From NCBI GenBank assembly GCA_035547755.1, contig DASZUG010000019.1, positions 6,551 through 70,550 of the forward strand: 64,000 nucleotides of DNA, written 5' to 3'. Source of the DNA: Mesorhizobium_L sp035547755. GTDB lineage: Bacteria; Pseudomonadota; Alphaproteobacteria; Rhizobiales; Rhizobiaceae. How positions within the stretch are numbered: the first letter of the stretch is position 1; every line of letters starts with the position of its first letter. Made by a program: the position numbers and the translations under genes. Of this stretch, positions 8,808 to 17,406 are shown in pieces. Below the pieces are notes generated by a model that saw only the letters and a program-made list of their open reading frames with translations, did no database searches and was not told the origin of the DNA.

Positions 8808-8836
8808 TTGACAGCCTCCGACGAACCGCTTAATGC
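8808..8836 (+). promoter_or_regulatory. Sigma-70-type promoter for tRNA-Asp
   Basis: TTGACA at 8808-8813, a 17-base spacer, and TAATGC at 8831-8836. The -35 is the full consensus. The mature tRNA starts at 8879, about 40 bases past the -10, a reasonable leader length. Confidence 0.75.
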
Positions 8837-8878
8837 CACCCGCGTCGACGCGGACGCCCACGGGCCGGCGTCGGGTGC

Positions 8879-8955
8879 GCGGGTGTAGCTCAGTCGGTTA
8901 GAGTGCCGGCCTGTCACGCCGGAGGTCGCGGGTTCGAGCCCCGTCACTCGCGCCA
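8879..8955 (+). tRNA. tRNA-Asp (anticodon GTC)
   Basis: A 77-nt cloverleaf: the acceptor GCGGGTG pairs with CACTCGC (one G-T pair), D-arm TAGCTCAGTCGGTTAGAG, anticodon stem CCGGC/GCCGG around CTGTCAC (anticodon GTC), T-arm GGGTTCGAGCCCC, discriminator G and encoded CCA at 8953-8955. Confidence 0.97.
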
Positions 8956-9041
8956 TATTTTCCATGCACCCGGCTCGAGTTGCCTCGATCGAGTTTCAAC
9001 CAGCTCTGCTCGCCTGGTTTCAACTCCCGGTCTTTTTCTAA

Positions 9042-9327
9042 CCGCTATTCGGATCGAATATGACGGCGAGAGCGTTTTTGGAGAAACGCTTGAGGAGGAT
9101 CGCCATCACCAGTTCGACCAGATTTATGAGTTCACGACCTAATAGTTCAAGGCCTGCTGGACATCCTGTCGATCCGCTGCATACAACGAATTCTCGAAGA
9201 ACGCCTCGGCCATTCCGGCGAAGCACGCGCACCGGTTTTTGCCGTGGGATATGTCCTGAACGAAGAGATAAAGCATTCCGGCGTTTCGAGGAAAACTGAA
9301 ATGCTTCAATCGGAGATCGCCGAATGA
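9042..9327 (+). pseudogene. Possible frameshifted gene remnant upstream of the SAF-domain oxidoreductase
   Basis: Two reading frames with protein-like composition lie end to end. The first, from about 9042, reads I-R-I-E-Y-D-G-E-S-V-F-G-E and stops at TAA near 9140. A second frame open from about 9130 reads Q-G-L-L-D-I-L-S-I and later A-P-V-F-A-V-G-Y-V-L-N-E-E-I, ending at TGA 9325-9327. That final stop overlaps the next gene's start as ATGA, the usual mark of an operon partner. This suggests the 3' end of an older upstream gene with one frameshift and no start. I do not recognise the family. Confidence 0.35.
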
Positions 9328-10652
9328 CCAGCAATGTCGCGCTCGTTGGATTGGCGCACGACCTCGCGGAGCGGGAGAAAAGCGGTAAGCCGATCCGCAT
9401 CGGCCTGATTGGCGCGGGCGAAATGGGGACCGACATCATCACCCAGGTAGCGCGGATGAATGGTCTTGCTGTCGGCGCCGTCGCCGTGCGCAGCAATATT
9501 GACGCCGTTATGAAGGCCGGCGAAATCGCCTATGGCGAAGAGGGTCATGTACGGGAGGCCGGAAACGCGTCCGACCTGGCCCGCGCCATGGAAGCCGGCA
9601 AGATCGCGGCCACCCATGATCCCTTGCTGATCCTCGAAAGCGGCTTGATCGACGTCGTCCTCGACGCGACCGGCATTCCTTCGGTCGGCGCCGAACTCGG
9701 CCTTGCGGCGATGGAGCACGGCAAGCATCTCGTGATGATGAATGTCGAGGCGGATGTGACCATCGGCGCCTATCTGAAGCATGAAGCGGAACGGCTCGGC
9801 GTCATCTATTCGCTGGGCGCGGGCGACGAGCCTTCCTCCTGCATGGAACTGATCGAATTCGTGTCCGCGCTTGGCTACCCGGTCGTCTCCGCCGGGAAGG
9901 GAAAGAACAACCCGCTTCGCTTCGACGCCATGCCGGAGGACTATGCCGAGGAGGCCGAGCGGCGGAACATGAATGTCCGGATGCTCGTCGAATTCGTCGA
10001 GGGATCGAAAACGATGGTGGAGATGGCGGCGATCGCCAATGCCACCGGGCTCGTTCCCGACAAGCCGGGAATGCACGGCCCGAAGGCGTCGCTGGCGGAA
10101 TTGTCGAAGGTCCTGGTCCCCGAGAAGGACGGCGGCTGCCTTTCGAAAGCGGGCTGCGTCGATTATTCCGTCGGGCCGGGCGTGGCGCCCGGCATCTTCG
10201 TCGTCGCGGAGATGTCGCATCCGCGCCTGTCGGAGCGGATGGAGGATTTGAAGCTCGGCGAGGGGCCTTATTTCACCTTCCACAGGCCATACCACCTGAC
10301 CTCGCTCGAAGTGCCGCTCACCTGCGCACGTGTGGTGCTCCACGGAAAAGCGGACATGGTGCCGCTCAAAAAACCCGTCGCCGAAGTGTGCGCCGTCGCC
10401 AAAAAGGATCTGTCGCCGGGCGAGAAGCTCGGGCTTGTCGGCGAACATACTTACCGCGCGTGGACCATGACGGCCGAAGAGGCGAGGGCGGATCACGCTA
10501 TTCCCTGCGGCCTGTTGCAGGGCGCGACAGTGAAGGCGGCGATCCGCAAGGGAGAACTCCTGACCTCGGACAACACGACGCTGCCAGCAAATTCGAAGAT
10601 CGCCGAATTGCGGGCCCGCCAGGACAAGCTTCTCTATGGCGACGCCGGCTGA
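9324..10652 (+). CDS. Homoserine dehydrogenase-like NAD(P)-binding protein with C-terminal SAF domain (COG4091 type)
   Basis: A 442-residue cytoplasmic protein. An N-terminal Rossmann domain (about 23-160) has I-R-I-G-L-I-G-A-G-E-M-G and a D-A-T-G-I-P-S motif, as in homoserine-dehydrogenase-like oxidoreductases. The C-terminal part (about 355-425) reads like a SAF domain, a module shared with antifreeze-like proteins, altronate dehydratases and FlgA. The substrate of this family is not established to my knowledge; a sugar-acid or polyol derivative is a guess. It precedes an ABC importer by 140 bases, so the two may share a substrate. ATG 9324 overlaps the stop of a degraded frame. Confidence 0.75.
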   Translation: MTSNVALVGLAHDLAEREKSGKPIRIGLIGAGEMGTDIITQVARMNGLAVGAVAVRSNIDAVMKAGEIAYGEEGHVREAGNASDLARAMEAGKIAATHDPLLILESGLIDVVLDATGIPSVGAELGLAAMEHGKHLVMMNVEADVTIGAYLKHEAERLGVIYSLGAGDEPSSCMELIEFVSALGYPVVSAGKGKNNPLRFDAMPEDYAEEAERRNMNVRMLVEFVEGSKTMVEMAAIANATGLVPDKPGMHGPKASLAELSKVLVPEKDGGCLSKAGCVDYSVGPGVAPGIFVVAEMSHPRLSERMEDLKLGEGPYFTFHRPYHLTSLEVPLTCARVVLHGKADMVPLKKPVAEVCAVAKKDLSPGEKLGLVGEHTYRAWTMTAEEARADHAIPCGLLQGATVKAAIRKGELLTSDNTTLPANSKIAELRARQDKLLYGDAG

Positions 10653-10792
10653 GGGCGGCGATCCAACTGCCTATATTGGGGTTGCTTCCGAAACGCCGAG
10701 GGGTTACGGCCAAGCGCGGAATTCGGGATTGAATTCAGGCGGCGGGGAAGAGATCGCGCCGCCGAAGGAAAACAATATTCAGGGAGAACCTC

Positions 10793-11824
10793 ATGGCTTG
10801 GGACAGACGGAAATGCCTGGCGCTTTTCGCCAGCGCGATCATGGCGGGCGCAGTCGTTACAACCGCTTCGGCGAAGGAACCGGCGCCGCTCAACCCGCCG
10901 CAGAAAGTGACCGTCGCCTATGTGCCGATCATGAAATTCGCGACGCTCTATGTTGCGGCCGACCGGGGCATTTTCAAGAAATACGGGCTCGACGTCGATG
11001 TCGAGAAGGTGAAGTCCGGAACCGAGGCGATCGCCTTCCTCAACAAAGGCAGCGTCGATGTCGGCGGCATCGCCATCGTCACGTCGCTCTGGAACAGCTG
11101 GAACAGAGGGCTCGACATCCGCATCATCGCGCCAGGCGGCCGTGAGCCGATGAAGGGCAGCACGACGGAGCTTCTGCTCAGCACCAAGGCGAAAGGCATC
11201 AAAACCATCGCCGATTTGAAGGGGAAGAAAATCGGCGCGGCCGGCGGGCCGGGAAGCGGCGCCGAATATCTGATCGCCAAGGCTTTGGAGCGCGCGCATC
11301 TCACCATTCGCGATGTCGATCTTGAGAATATCGGTAATCCCGACATTCCAGCTGCACTCAAAAGCGGCGCCGTCGATGCCGCGCTTGCCGCACCGCCCTA
11401 TTCCGTGCAGGCGCTGAAGGCTGGCGACGCAACGGTGCTTGCGACCGATCTGACGCCCGGGCTGATGACAGTCGCCTTCGTTGGCTCCGGCAAGTTCATC
11501 AAGGAGCGACCCGAGGCTGCCGAGCGCTTCGTGCTCGCGCTGACGGAGGCCGCGCGCCTCATGCAGGGCAAGGATTATTATTCCCAGCCCAACATGGACG
11601 CCTACATGAAATACACGACATCGACGGAAGCGGCGCTCAAGGCGGCGAAGCCCAGCGTCTATGATCCGAACATGACCATCCCGCTGAAGGGGCTCGCCGA
11701 TGTCGAGCGTGTCCATCGTGAAAACGGCCGTACCGATTACGACAAGCCGATCGATCTGAAGAAGGTCGTCGACACCAAGTTCGTCGACGAGGCTCTGGCC
11801 GATATCGGCAAGGTCAAGGAATAA
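10793..11824 (+). CDS. ABC transporter substrate-binding protein, NMT1/SsuA-like
   Basis: A 343-residue periplasmic binding protein. A signal peptide is clear (residues 1-27, cut after T-T-A-S-A) with no lipobox cysteine. The mature part begins with the family pattern K-V-T-V-A-Y-V-P-I-M-K-F-A-T-L-Y, then A-A-D-R-G-I-F-K-K-Y-G-L-D-V. It belongs to the nitrate/sulfonate/thiamine-precursor group (NMT1/THI5-like), in which substrate cannot be read from sequence. ATG 10793 follows AGGGAG. The ATPase and permease genes follow on the same strand, giving a complete importer. Confidence 0.88.
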   Translation: MAWDRRKCLALFASAIMAGAVVTTASAKEPAPLNPPQKVTVAYVPIMKFATLYVAADRGIFKKYGLDVDVEKVKSGTEAIAFLNKGSVDVGGIAIVTSLWNSWNRGLDIRIIAPGGREPMKGSTTELLLSTKAKGIKTIADLKGKKIGAAGGPGSGAEYLIAKALERAHLTIRDVDLENIGNPDIPAALKSGAVDAALAAPPYSVQALKAGDATVLATDLTPGLMTVAFVGSGKFIKERPEAAERFVLALTEAARLMQGKDYYSQPNMDAYMKYTTSTEAALKAAKPSVYDPNMTIPLKGLADVERVHRENGRTDYDKPIDLKKVVDTKFVDEALADIGKVKE

Positions 11825-11878
11825 GCGGGATGCGCGCAGGGGCGGGTGAGCCGTCCCGGCGGCGCCCGGAAACCGAAG

Positions 11879-12694
11879 ATGAACGCCATTTCCAGAGCTG
11901 AAGTGACGGACGCGCCGGCGAAGATCGTCGCGCGCAATGTCTGCAAGGTCTATCAGACCGTCAACGGTCCGATGACGGCGGTGGACGATTTCAGCCTCGA
12001 CGTGGCCGAGGGCGAGTTCGTCTGCATCGTCGGCCCTTCCGGCTGCGGGAAATCCACCTTCCTCAGGATGGTGGCCGGCCTCGACACCCATAGTTCCGGT
12101 ACGCTCTTCATCCGGCCGGGCGCCGACCCGAAAAAGCCGCTCAACAGCGTCGTCTTCCAGGAATATGCTGTCTTTCCGTGGAAGACTGTGATCGACAATG
12201 TCGCGTTCGGGCTACAGATGCGCGGCATTTCCAAACCTGAAAGACTGGAGATCGCCGAACGCTGGCTGGAGCGGGTGGGTTTGAGGAAATTCGCGCATTA
12301 CTATCCGCACCAGATTTCGGGCGGCATGAAGCAGCGCGTCTCGATCGTGCGCGCGCTCGCCAATGACCCGGAAGTGCTTTTAATGGACGAGCCGCTCGGC
12401 GCGCTCGACGCACAGACGCGCATCGTCCTTCAGGACGAGTTGCTGCGCATCTGGGACGAGACGCGCAAGACCGTCGTCTATATCACGCACAGCCTCGACG
12501 AGGCGATCCTGCTCGGCGACCGCGTCATCCTGATGTCGGCTCATCCGGGACGGCTGCTCGCGACATTTCCGATCACGATCAAGCGCCCGCGGACGGTCGA
12601 GACGATGAACGGGGCCGAATTCGGCGAGATGCGCGGCGCCATATGGGAGCAACTCGGCAAGGAAGTGACGCGGGCGATGGAGATGCAGGCATGA
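11879..12694 (+). CDS. ABC transporter ATP-binding protein, SsuB/TauB-like
   Basis: 271 residues, one nucleotide-binding domain. Walker A is G-P-S-G-C-G-K-S, the Q-loop lies near V-V-F-Q-E-Y-A-V-F-P-W, the signature is I-S-G-G-M-K-Q-R, Walker B is L-L-M-D-E-P-L-G-A-L-D, and the switch histidine is in Y-I-T-H-S-L-D-E-A. The F-P-W-K-T run after the Q-loop is typical of sulfonate/nitrate importers. ATG 11879 is preferred; GTG 11846 would add 11 residues. It overlaps the permease start by four bases (ATGA). Confidence 0.9.
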   Translation: MNAISRAEVTDAPAKIVARNVCKVYQTVNGPMTAVDDFSLDVAEGEFVCIVGPSGCGKSTFLRMVAGLDTHSSGTLFIRPGADPKKPLNSVVFQEYAVFPWKTVIDNVAFGLQMRGISKPERLEIAERWLERVGLRKFAHYYPHQISGGMKQRVSIVRALANDPEVLLMDEPLGALDAQTRIVLQDELLRIWDETRKTVVYITHSLDEAILLGDRVILMSAHPGRLLATFPITIKRPRTVETMNGAEFGEMRGAIWEQLGKEVTRAMEMQA

Positions 12695-13785
12695 GCGCTT
12701 CCGTCGAACCCGCCATACAGACGCCGCAAATTGCTTCCGAAACGGGCGAGGCGGCTCGCAGCGAGGTGCCCGCCTCGATCATGCTGCTTATTCTCGCAGG
12801 CTGTGCGATCGCCTGGAACGGCGTTCTCTATTTTTCGAGCTTGTGGGGCCTTTTGTGGTGGCTCGCGCTTCTCGGGAATTTCGTTCTCGTCGTGCTGGCG
12901 GCCGAGCGTGTCGGCCGAAGCGTCCCCCCAAAGGCGCGGAAAATCTACGAGCGCTCGCTCGCCTTCGGCTTCCCGATCCTTGCGCTTATCGCATGGCAAC
13001 TGATCGTCGATGCCGGCATTCTCGATGCAACCTTCTTCCCGCAGCCAACAAAAATCGGGAAAGCCTTGTGGGATTTGACGGTCCATTACGACCGCTTTTC
13101 CGGCACGAGCCTACTCGGCCGACCCTGGCTCATTCCCGCCGAATTCCATTCCCATGGCTGGGCCGGCGTCTGGTCGCTTTTCGCGGAGAGCAATGTCTGG
13201 GCGACGCTCGGCCGCGTCTTCGCCGGCTTCGTCATCGGCGCGATTCCCGGCATCCTGCTCGGCGTCGTCATGGGCCTGAACCAGACAGTGCGGCTGATGC
13301 TCGACACGACGCTTTCCGCCATTTACGTGCTGCCGAAGATCGCGATCTTCCCGATCGTGATGCTGGTCTTCGCCAACCCCTTCGGCGAGGGGCCGAAAAT
13401 CGCCGTCGTCGCGCTTTCGGTGTTTTTCCTGATGGCGATCAACACCATGGCAGGCGTGCGCGACATCGACCCCGTCTTCATCATGGCCGGGCGCAATTAC
13501 GGTGCCCGCGGCTTCGCCCTTTTCCGCCATGTCATCCTGCCCGCCGCTATGCCGGTCATCTTCGCCGGTTTGCGCATCGCGCTCGGCACGGCGCTGATCG
13601 TCATCATCTCGGTCGAGTTCCTGCGCGCCAAGCAGGGCGTCGGCTACATGACCTATTATTACTGGCAGGTGCTCAATCCCGAGAAGATGTATGCCGGCCT
13701 TGTCGTCGTCATGATCCTCGGCGTCGTCCTGACCTACGGCCTGCAATGGCTGCAGAAGAAGGTCATGCCCTGGCAGCGGGGGTAG
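12691..13785 (+). CDS. ABC transporter permease, SsuC/TauC-like
   Basis: A 364-residue inner-membrane protein, longer than the usual 250-280 of this family. The extra N-terminal part (about 1-115) holds two close hydrophobic segments near 30-75 and another near 90-110. The core BPD_transp_1 domain has several membrane spans and the cytoplasmic coupling motif around A-G-R-N-Y-G-A-R-G, then H-V-I-L-P-A-A-M-P. Long permeases of this kind do occur in NMT1-type systems. Translation is coupled to the ATPase gene by a 4-base overlap. It is the last gene of the importer operon. Confidence 0.88.
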   Translation: MSASVEPAIQTPQIASETGEAARSEVPASIMLLILAGCAIAWNGVLYFSSLWGLLWWLALLGNFVLVVLAAERVGRSVPPKARKIYERSLAFGFPILALIAWQLIVDAGILDATFFPQPTKIGKALWDLTVHYDRFSGTSLLGRPWLIPAEFHSHGWAGVWSLFAESNVWATLGRVFAGFVIGAIPGILLGVVMGLNQTVRLMLDTTLSAIYVLPKIAIFPIVMLVFANPFGEGPKIAVVALSVFFLMAINTMAGVRDIDPVFIMAGRNYGARGFALFRHVILPAAMPVIFAGLRIALGTALIVIISVEFLRAKQGVGYMTYYYWQVLNPEKMYAGLVVVMILGVVLTYGLQWLQKKVMPWQRG

Positions 13786-13788
13786 GGT

Positions 13789-14469
13789 TCAGCCGGCATT
13801 CTCCAGTTCGCCGCGCGCCTTTGCCTCGGCGACCTGCCGGATCGCGTTGGCGAGCACGTCCGCGGGCTGTGCGCCCATGACGGCATAGCGGCCTTCGATA
13901 AGGAAGCAGGGTACGCCGGTAACGCCCATCCTGGCCGCTGTTTCGATCTCTTCCCGCACCTCCTCCGTGTCGGCATTGCCGGCAAGAAGCGTTTCGGCGA
14001 CGGCCCTGTCCATGCCGCATTCGGCGGCGGCGTCCGCGAGCACTTGCCGGTCGCCTATATCGGCGCCTTCCTCGAAATAAAGCTGGAAAAGGCGCCGCGC
14101 GACGCGGTTCTGCACGTCCGCGCCGGAACTTGCCGCCCAGCGGATCACGCGATGCGCATCGAGCGTGTTCGGCGACACCTTGATGGCGCCGAAGTCGAAG
14201 GCAATCCCTTCCTCTGCCCCGGCCCTCGCAATATTTTCGTGCATATCTTCTATGCGCTTCTCGTCGCCGAATTTCGCCAGCAAATAGGCGTGGCGGTCGC
14301 GGCCTTCCGGCGGAATGGTGGGATCGAGCTGGAAGGGCCGCCAGCGTATGCCGACATCGATGCCGGACAGGGTGTCTGTCGCTCTGTCCAGGCGCTTCTG
14401 ACCGATATAGCACCAGGGGCAGACCGCGTCGGAAACGACGTCGATGGTGATATGCTGTCTTTCCGTCAT
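13789..14469 (-). CDS. DsbA-family oxidoreductase, FrnE-like
   Basis: 226 residues with no signal peptide, so probably cytoplasmic. The thioredoxin-fold active site C-P-W-C is near residue 19 (V-S-D-A-V-C-P-W-C-Y-I-G), and the family's later V-T-G-V-P-C-F segment with its cis-proline is present. FrnE-like proteins act in disulfide chemistry and oxidative stress; the partner here is unknown. ATG 14469 follows GGAGAAA. The gene converges on the ABC permease (3 bases between stops) and lies 20 bases downstream of the yejA-like gene on the same strand, so the two may be co-transcribed. Confidence 0.85.
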   Translation of the reverse strand: MTERQHITIDVVSDAVCPWCYIGQKRLDRATDTLSGIDVGIRWRPFQLDPTIPPEGRDRHAYLLAKFGDEKRIEDMHENIARAGAEEGIAFDFGAIKVSPNTLDAHRVIRWAASSGADVQNRVARRLFQLYFEEGADIGDRQVLADAAAECGMDRAVAETLLAGNADTEEVREEIETAARMGVTGVPCFLIEGRYAVMGAQPADVLANAIRQVAEAKARGELENAG

Positions 14470-14489
14470 GCCGTTTCTCCGCAGCTTGA

Positions 14490-16289
14490 TTATTGCGCGT
14501 GCCACCAGGTCGGCAGTTGAAAGCCATAGAGCGATGTACGTTTCGGATGCTGGATCCGCTTCCAGTGCGCCACCCATTGTCCCGGCTGATGATAGAGCGG
14601 GGCGACGTAGAAGCCACTCAAAAGGACGCGATCATAGGCCCTCACGGCCGTCGTGAACTGGTCTTCCGACCGGGCATGGAGGAAATCCGAGATCAAACCG
14701 TCAACTGCCGGATTGGAGACCCCTGCGAAATTATAGGTGCCGTTGACATCGCGCGAGGCCGACCCCCAGCGCCCGACCTGCTCAACGCCCGGAGAGAGCG
14801 AGGACGGGTAGCTCTGCAGGATGACATCGAAATCGTAGGTATTGAGGCGTTGCTGATATTGCGCCGCATCGACCGAACGGATCGCGGCATCGACGCCGAT
14901 CTTGGCCAGCGTTCGCTGCCAGACCATCGCCGCTTCCTTGCCCGTATTGCCGTTCAACAGGATTTCGAATGAAAGCGGATCTCCCTCGGCATCGACCATG
15001 CGATGGTCCTGGATGGAGTAGCCGGCCTGGCGTAGAAGGTCGTAGCCCTTCTTCAGGAAAGCGCGATCATAGCCGCTTCCGTTCGATTCCGGCGGCGACC
15101 ATGTCCCGGCCATGATGGCGGGGGCTACCGCGTCCGGGAACGGTTTCAGAAGCGCCTTTTCAGCCGGGCTGGCGGGGATGCCGTGGGAGGAAAGGAACGA
15201 GCCGTCGAAATAGCTTCGGGTGCGCTCGTAAGCGCTGTCGTAGATATTCCGGTTCGCCCATTCGAAATCGAAAAGCCCGACGAACGCTTCGCGCAGGGTG
15301 CGGTTCTGGAAGATTTTCCGGCGCGTGTTCATGACGAAGCCCAGCATCCCCGACGGGAGGCCGCTCTTGAATGTTTCGCGGACAACGCGGCCCTCGCGGA
15401 GGGCGGGGAAGTTGTATTCTTCCGTCCAACGTGTCGGATTGCCCTCGATGCGCACGTCGATCAGTCCCTTCCTGAAGGCCTGGAACATGGCATTGTCGTC
15501 ACGGAAATAATTGATCCTGATTTCGTCGAAATTGTCGAAGCCTTTCTTCGAAGGGAGATCGCGGGCCCAATAATCAGGATTCCTCTTCAGCGTGATCGAT
15601 TCGCCGGGGCGCACGTCGCTCACCACGTAGGGGCCGCTGCCGATCATGGGCTTCAGCGTCGACTTGTCGAAATTGGCCGCGTCCGTCGCATGTTCAGGCA
15701 GGATGGGCATCAGGCCGAGGATAAGCGGCAATTCCCGGTCCGGCTTCTTGAAGGTGAATCGTACTCCGTGCTCTCCTATCTTTTCCATTCTGGCGATCTT
15801 GTCGGCGGTGATCGCGTAGCGCGGCAGGCCCTTCTCGGCGAGCAGCTTGACGGTGAAGATCACGTCTTCCGGCGTCACCGGGATTCCGTCAGAAAAACGG
15901 GCGCGGTCATCAAGCGTGAACTCGACATAGGAACGGGCGTCGTCCGTGTCGATGGTCTTGGCAAGCAGCGGGTAAAGCGTGAACGGCTCGTCATAGGAGC
16001 GCTGCATCAGGCTGTCATAGACGTTGTAGCCATATTGCAGGTCGATGATGCCGCGCGCCGCGCTGCCCTGGACGATGAAGGGATTGAGGCTGTCAAAGGT
16101 GCCGGGCACGGCGTAGTTGACCCGACCGCCCTTCGGCGCGGCGGGATTGGCATAGGGAAAGTGATCGAAGTCCGCGGGCAGAGCCGGTTCGCCATGCATG
16201 GCGATCGCGTAGGACGGATCGGCCAGAGCCGCGCGAGAGACCAGGAGAAAGCTGATTGCCAGCGCGGCATGGAGCAGGAGACGGTTCAA
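14490..16289 (-). CDS. yejA: Extracellular solute-binding protein family 5, YejA-like
   Basis: A 599-residue periplasmic binding protein for an oligopeptide-type ABC importer. The signal peptide is residues 1-23 (ends R-A-A-L-A). The mature protein opens with the YejA pattern H-G-E-P-A-L-P-A-D-F-D-H-F-P-Y-A-N-P and has the family-5 region G-S-G-P-Y-V-V near 210. YejABEF systems import peptides, including antimicrobial ones, in enterobacteria and Rhizobiales. No permease or ATPase genes lie beside it, so it is an orphan binding protein in this window. Confidence 0.88.
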   Translation of the reverse strand: MNRLLLHAALAISFLLVSRAALADPSYAIAMHGEPALPADFDHFPYANPAAPKGGRVNYAVPGTFDSLNPFIVQGSAARGIIDLQYGYNVYDSLMQRSYDEPFTLYPLLAKTIDTDDARSYVEFTLDDRARFSDGIPVTPEDVIFTVKLLAEKGLPRYAITADKIARMEKIGEHGVRFTFKKPDRELPLILGLMPILPEHATDAANFDKSTLKPMIGSGPYVVSDVRPGESITLKRNPDYWARDLPSKKGFDNFDEIRINYFRDDNAMFQAFRKGLIDVRIEGNPTRWTEEYNFPALREGRVVRETFKSGLPSGMLGFVMNTRRKIFQNRTLREAFVGLFDFEWANRNIYDSAYERTRSYFDGSFLSSHGIPASPAEKALLKPFPDAVAPAIMAGTWSPPESNGSGYDRAFLKKGYDLLRQAGYSIQDHRMVDAEGDPLSFEILLNGNTGKEAAMVWQRTLAKIGVDAAIRSVDAAQYQQRLNTYDFDVILQSYPSSLSPGVEQVGRWGSASRDVNGTYNFAGVSNPAVDGLISDFLHARSEDQFTTAVRAYDRVLLSGFYVAPLYHQPGQWVAHWKRIQHPKRTSLYGFQLPTWWHAQ

Positions 16290-16488
16290 GGTGCTGTCCG
16301 AATTGATCCGCGGTTCGTGATTCGAGTGAGGAACTTAACACGAACCGGAGGCGAGAATTTGCAACCTTGCTGGGGATGTGCCCCCATTCCGCTTCGCTCC
16401 CCGATCAGGAACGATTTCGGCGAATGGGGCGTGATATTTTGGCTTGGAGCGGGTGGATTTCGGCTCAATTCGCGTGTAACACGCCCCT

Positions 16489-16555
16489 GTGTGGTGGATT
16501 TGAAATTCGTTTGGGACGCGGACCGAGCCTCGAACGAATTTCAAATCCACCACAC
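16489..16555. repeat. Perfect 23-bp inverted repeat, 21-base loop
   Basis: The arm at 16489-16511 (starting GTGTGGTGGATTTG) is exactly the reverse complement of 16533-16555. The loop 16512-16532 is GC-rich. It lies in the 442-base spacer between the divergent yejA-like and ialB-like genes. A third pair of arms, CCCCATTC and GAATGGGG, lies just upstream at about 16382-16429. No T run follows, so it is not an ordinary terminator. Confidence 0.95.
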
Positions 16556-16570
16556 CAGAAATAAGAATTG

Positions 16571-16645
16571 CTAGTGTCCTTATCGAAACCGAAATTCGTG
16601 CGGCACTTCCCGGAAACGGCGCAAATTTCGGATTCGGGACACTAG
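16571..16645. repeat. Imperfect inverted repeat with CTAGTGTCC ends
   Basis: CTAGTGTCC at 16571-16579 pairs with GGACACTAG at 16637-16645, and inside it CCGAAATT (about 16589) pairs with AATTTCGG near 16625-16632. It sits 15 bases after the 23-bp inverted repeat. The defined ends suggest a dispersed small palindromic element. It ends about 85 bases before the ialB-like start, so the promoter of that gene may lie within or after it. Confidence 0.75.
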
Positions 16646-16731
16646 GAGTCATCCTGTTGCCTTATTTGGCAAACAGGTAGCCAACGAATTCCGGTTCGAT
16701 CGAGGCCGGTCTGGATTTTCTTGAGAGGACA

Positions 16732-17379
16732 ATGGATACGATGACAAGCCTGGCCCGAAATCTGTCCCGCCTCGCGCTTGTGGCGATGGGCGTCACGGGG
16801 CTGATCACCGCGACGCTGCCCGCGCAGGCGCAGGAGCAGGAGCAACAACAGCAGAAAATCCCGCAAGGCTGGTTCAAGGCCTGCTCGAAACAGCAGGACG
16901 TGGATATCTGCAATGTGCAGAACATCACGCTCGCCGATACGGGCCAGTTGATCACCGGCGTCAGCCTGATCGAGATCAAAGGCAAGGTGAACCGTCGCGT
17001 TTTCCAGGTCGCCGTGCCGACAGGACGCATGGTTCCCCCTGGCATCGGCCTGCAGATCGATGGCGGGAAGACGCAGAAGATCGATTATATGATCTGCTTC
17101 CCCGATCGTTGTGTCGCGGAAACGCCTCTGACAGACGCGCTCGTGGCTTCGCTCAAGAAAGGCTCCAAGCTCACGCTCACGTCGATCAATTTCCAGAACC
17201 AGCCTAATCCGATCGACATCAAGCTCACGGGTTTCACGGGCGCCTATGACGGGCCGCCGCTGCAGCAGTCGGATCTGGCCGAACGTGAAAAGAAGCTCAA
17301 GGAATTCGTTGCCAAAAACAACAGCGATTTCGCCAAAAAGCTCAAGGAAGAGCAGGCGAAAGCAAAGGCGGGCCAGTAA
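16732..17379 (+). CDS. Invasion-associated locus B (IalB) family protein
   Basis: A 215-residue exported protein. The signal peptide is about residues 1-33, ending at T-L-P-A-Q-A-Q, followed by a Glu/Gln-rich linker. The IalB domain has W-F-K-A-C-S, Q-D-V-D-I-C-N-V-Q-N and a C-F-P-D-R-C pair. IalB was named in Bartonella for erythrocyte invasion, but the family is widespread in free-living alphaproteobacteria, so virulence should not be inferred. The C-terminus (about 175-215) is a Lys/Glu/Ala-rich helix. A GAGAGG precedes ATG 16732, and a strong terminator follows. Confidence 0.88.
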   Translation: MDTMTSLARNLSRLALVAMGVTGLITATLPAQAQEQEQQQQKIPQGWFKACSKQQDVDICNVQNITLADTGQLITGVSLIEIKGKVNRRVFQVAVPTGRMVPPGIGLQIDGGKTQKIDYMICFPDRCVAETPLTDALVASLKKGSKLTLTSINFQNQPNPIDIKLTGFTGAYDGPPLQQSDLAEREKKLKEFVAKNNSDFAKKLKEEQAKAKAGQ

Positions 17380-17406
17380 AAGCTTCGTCAGATTGATCGT
17401 TGTTTC

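Noticed and set aside
13111..13746. Minus-strand open frame rich in Asp/His opposite the ABC permease
   Set aside because: Antisense of a hydrophobic membrane protein typically gives such Asp/His/Arg-rich shadows.
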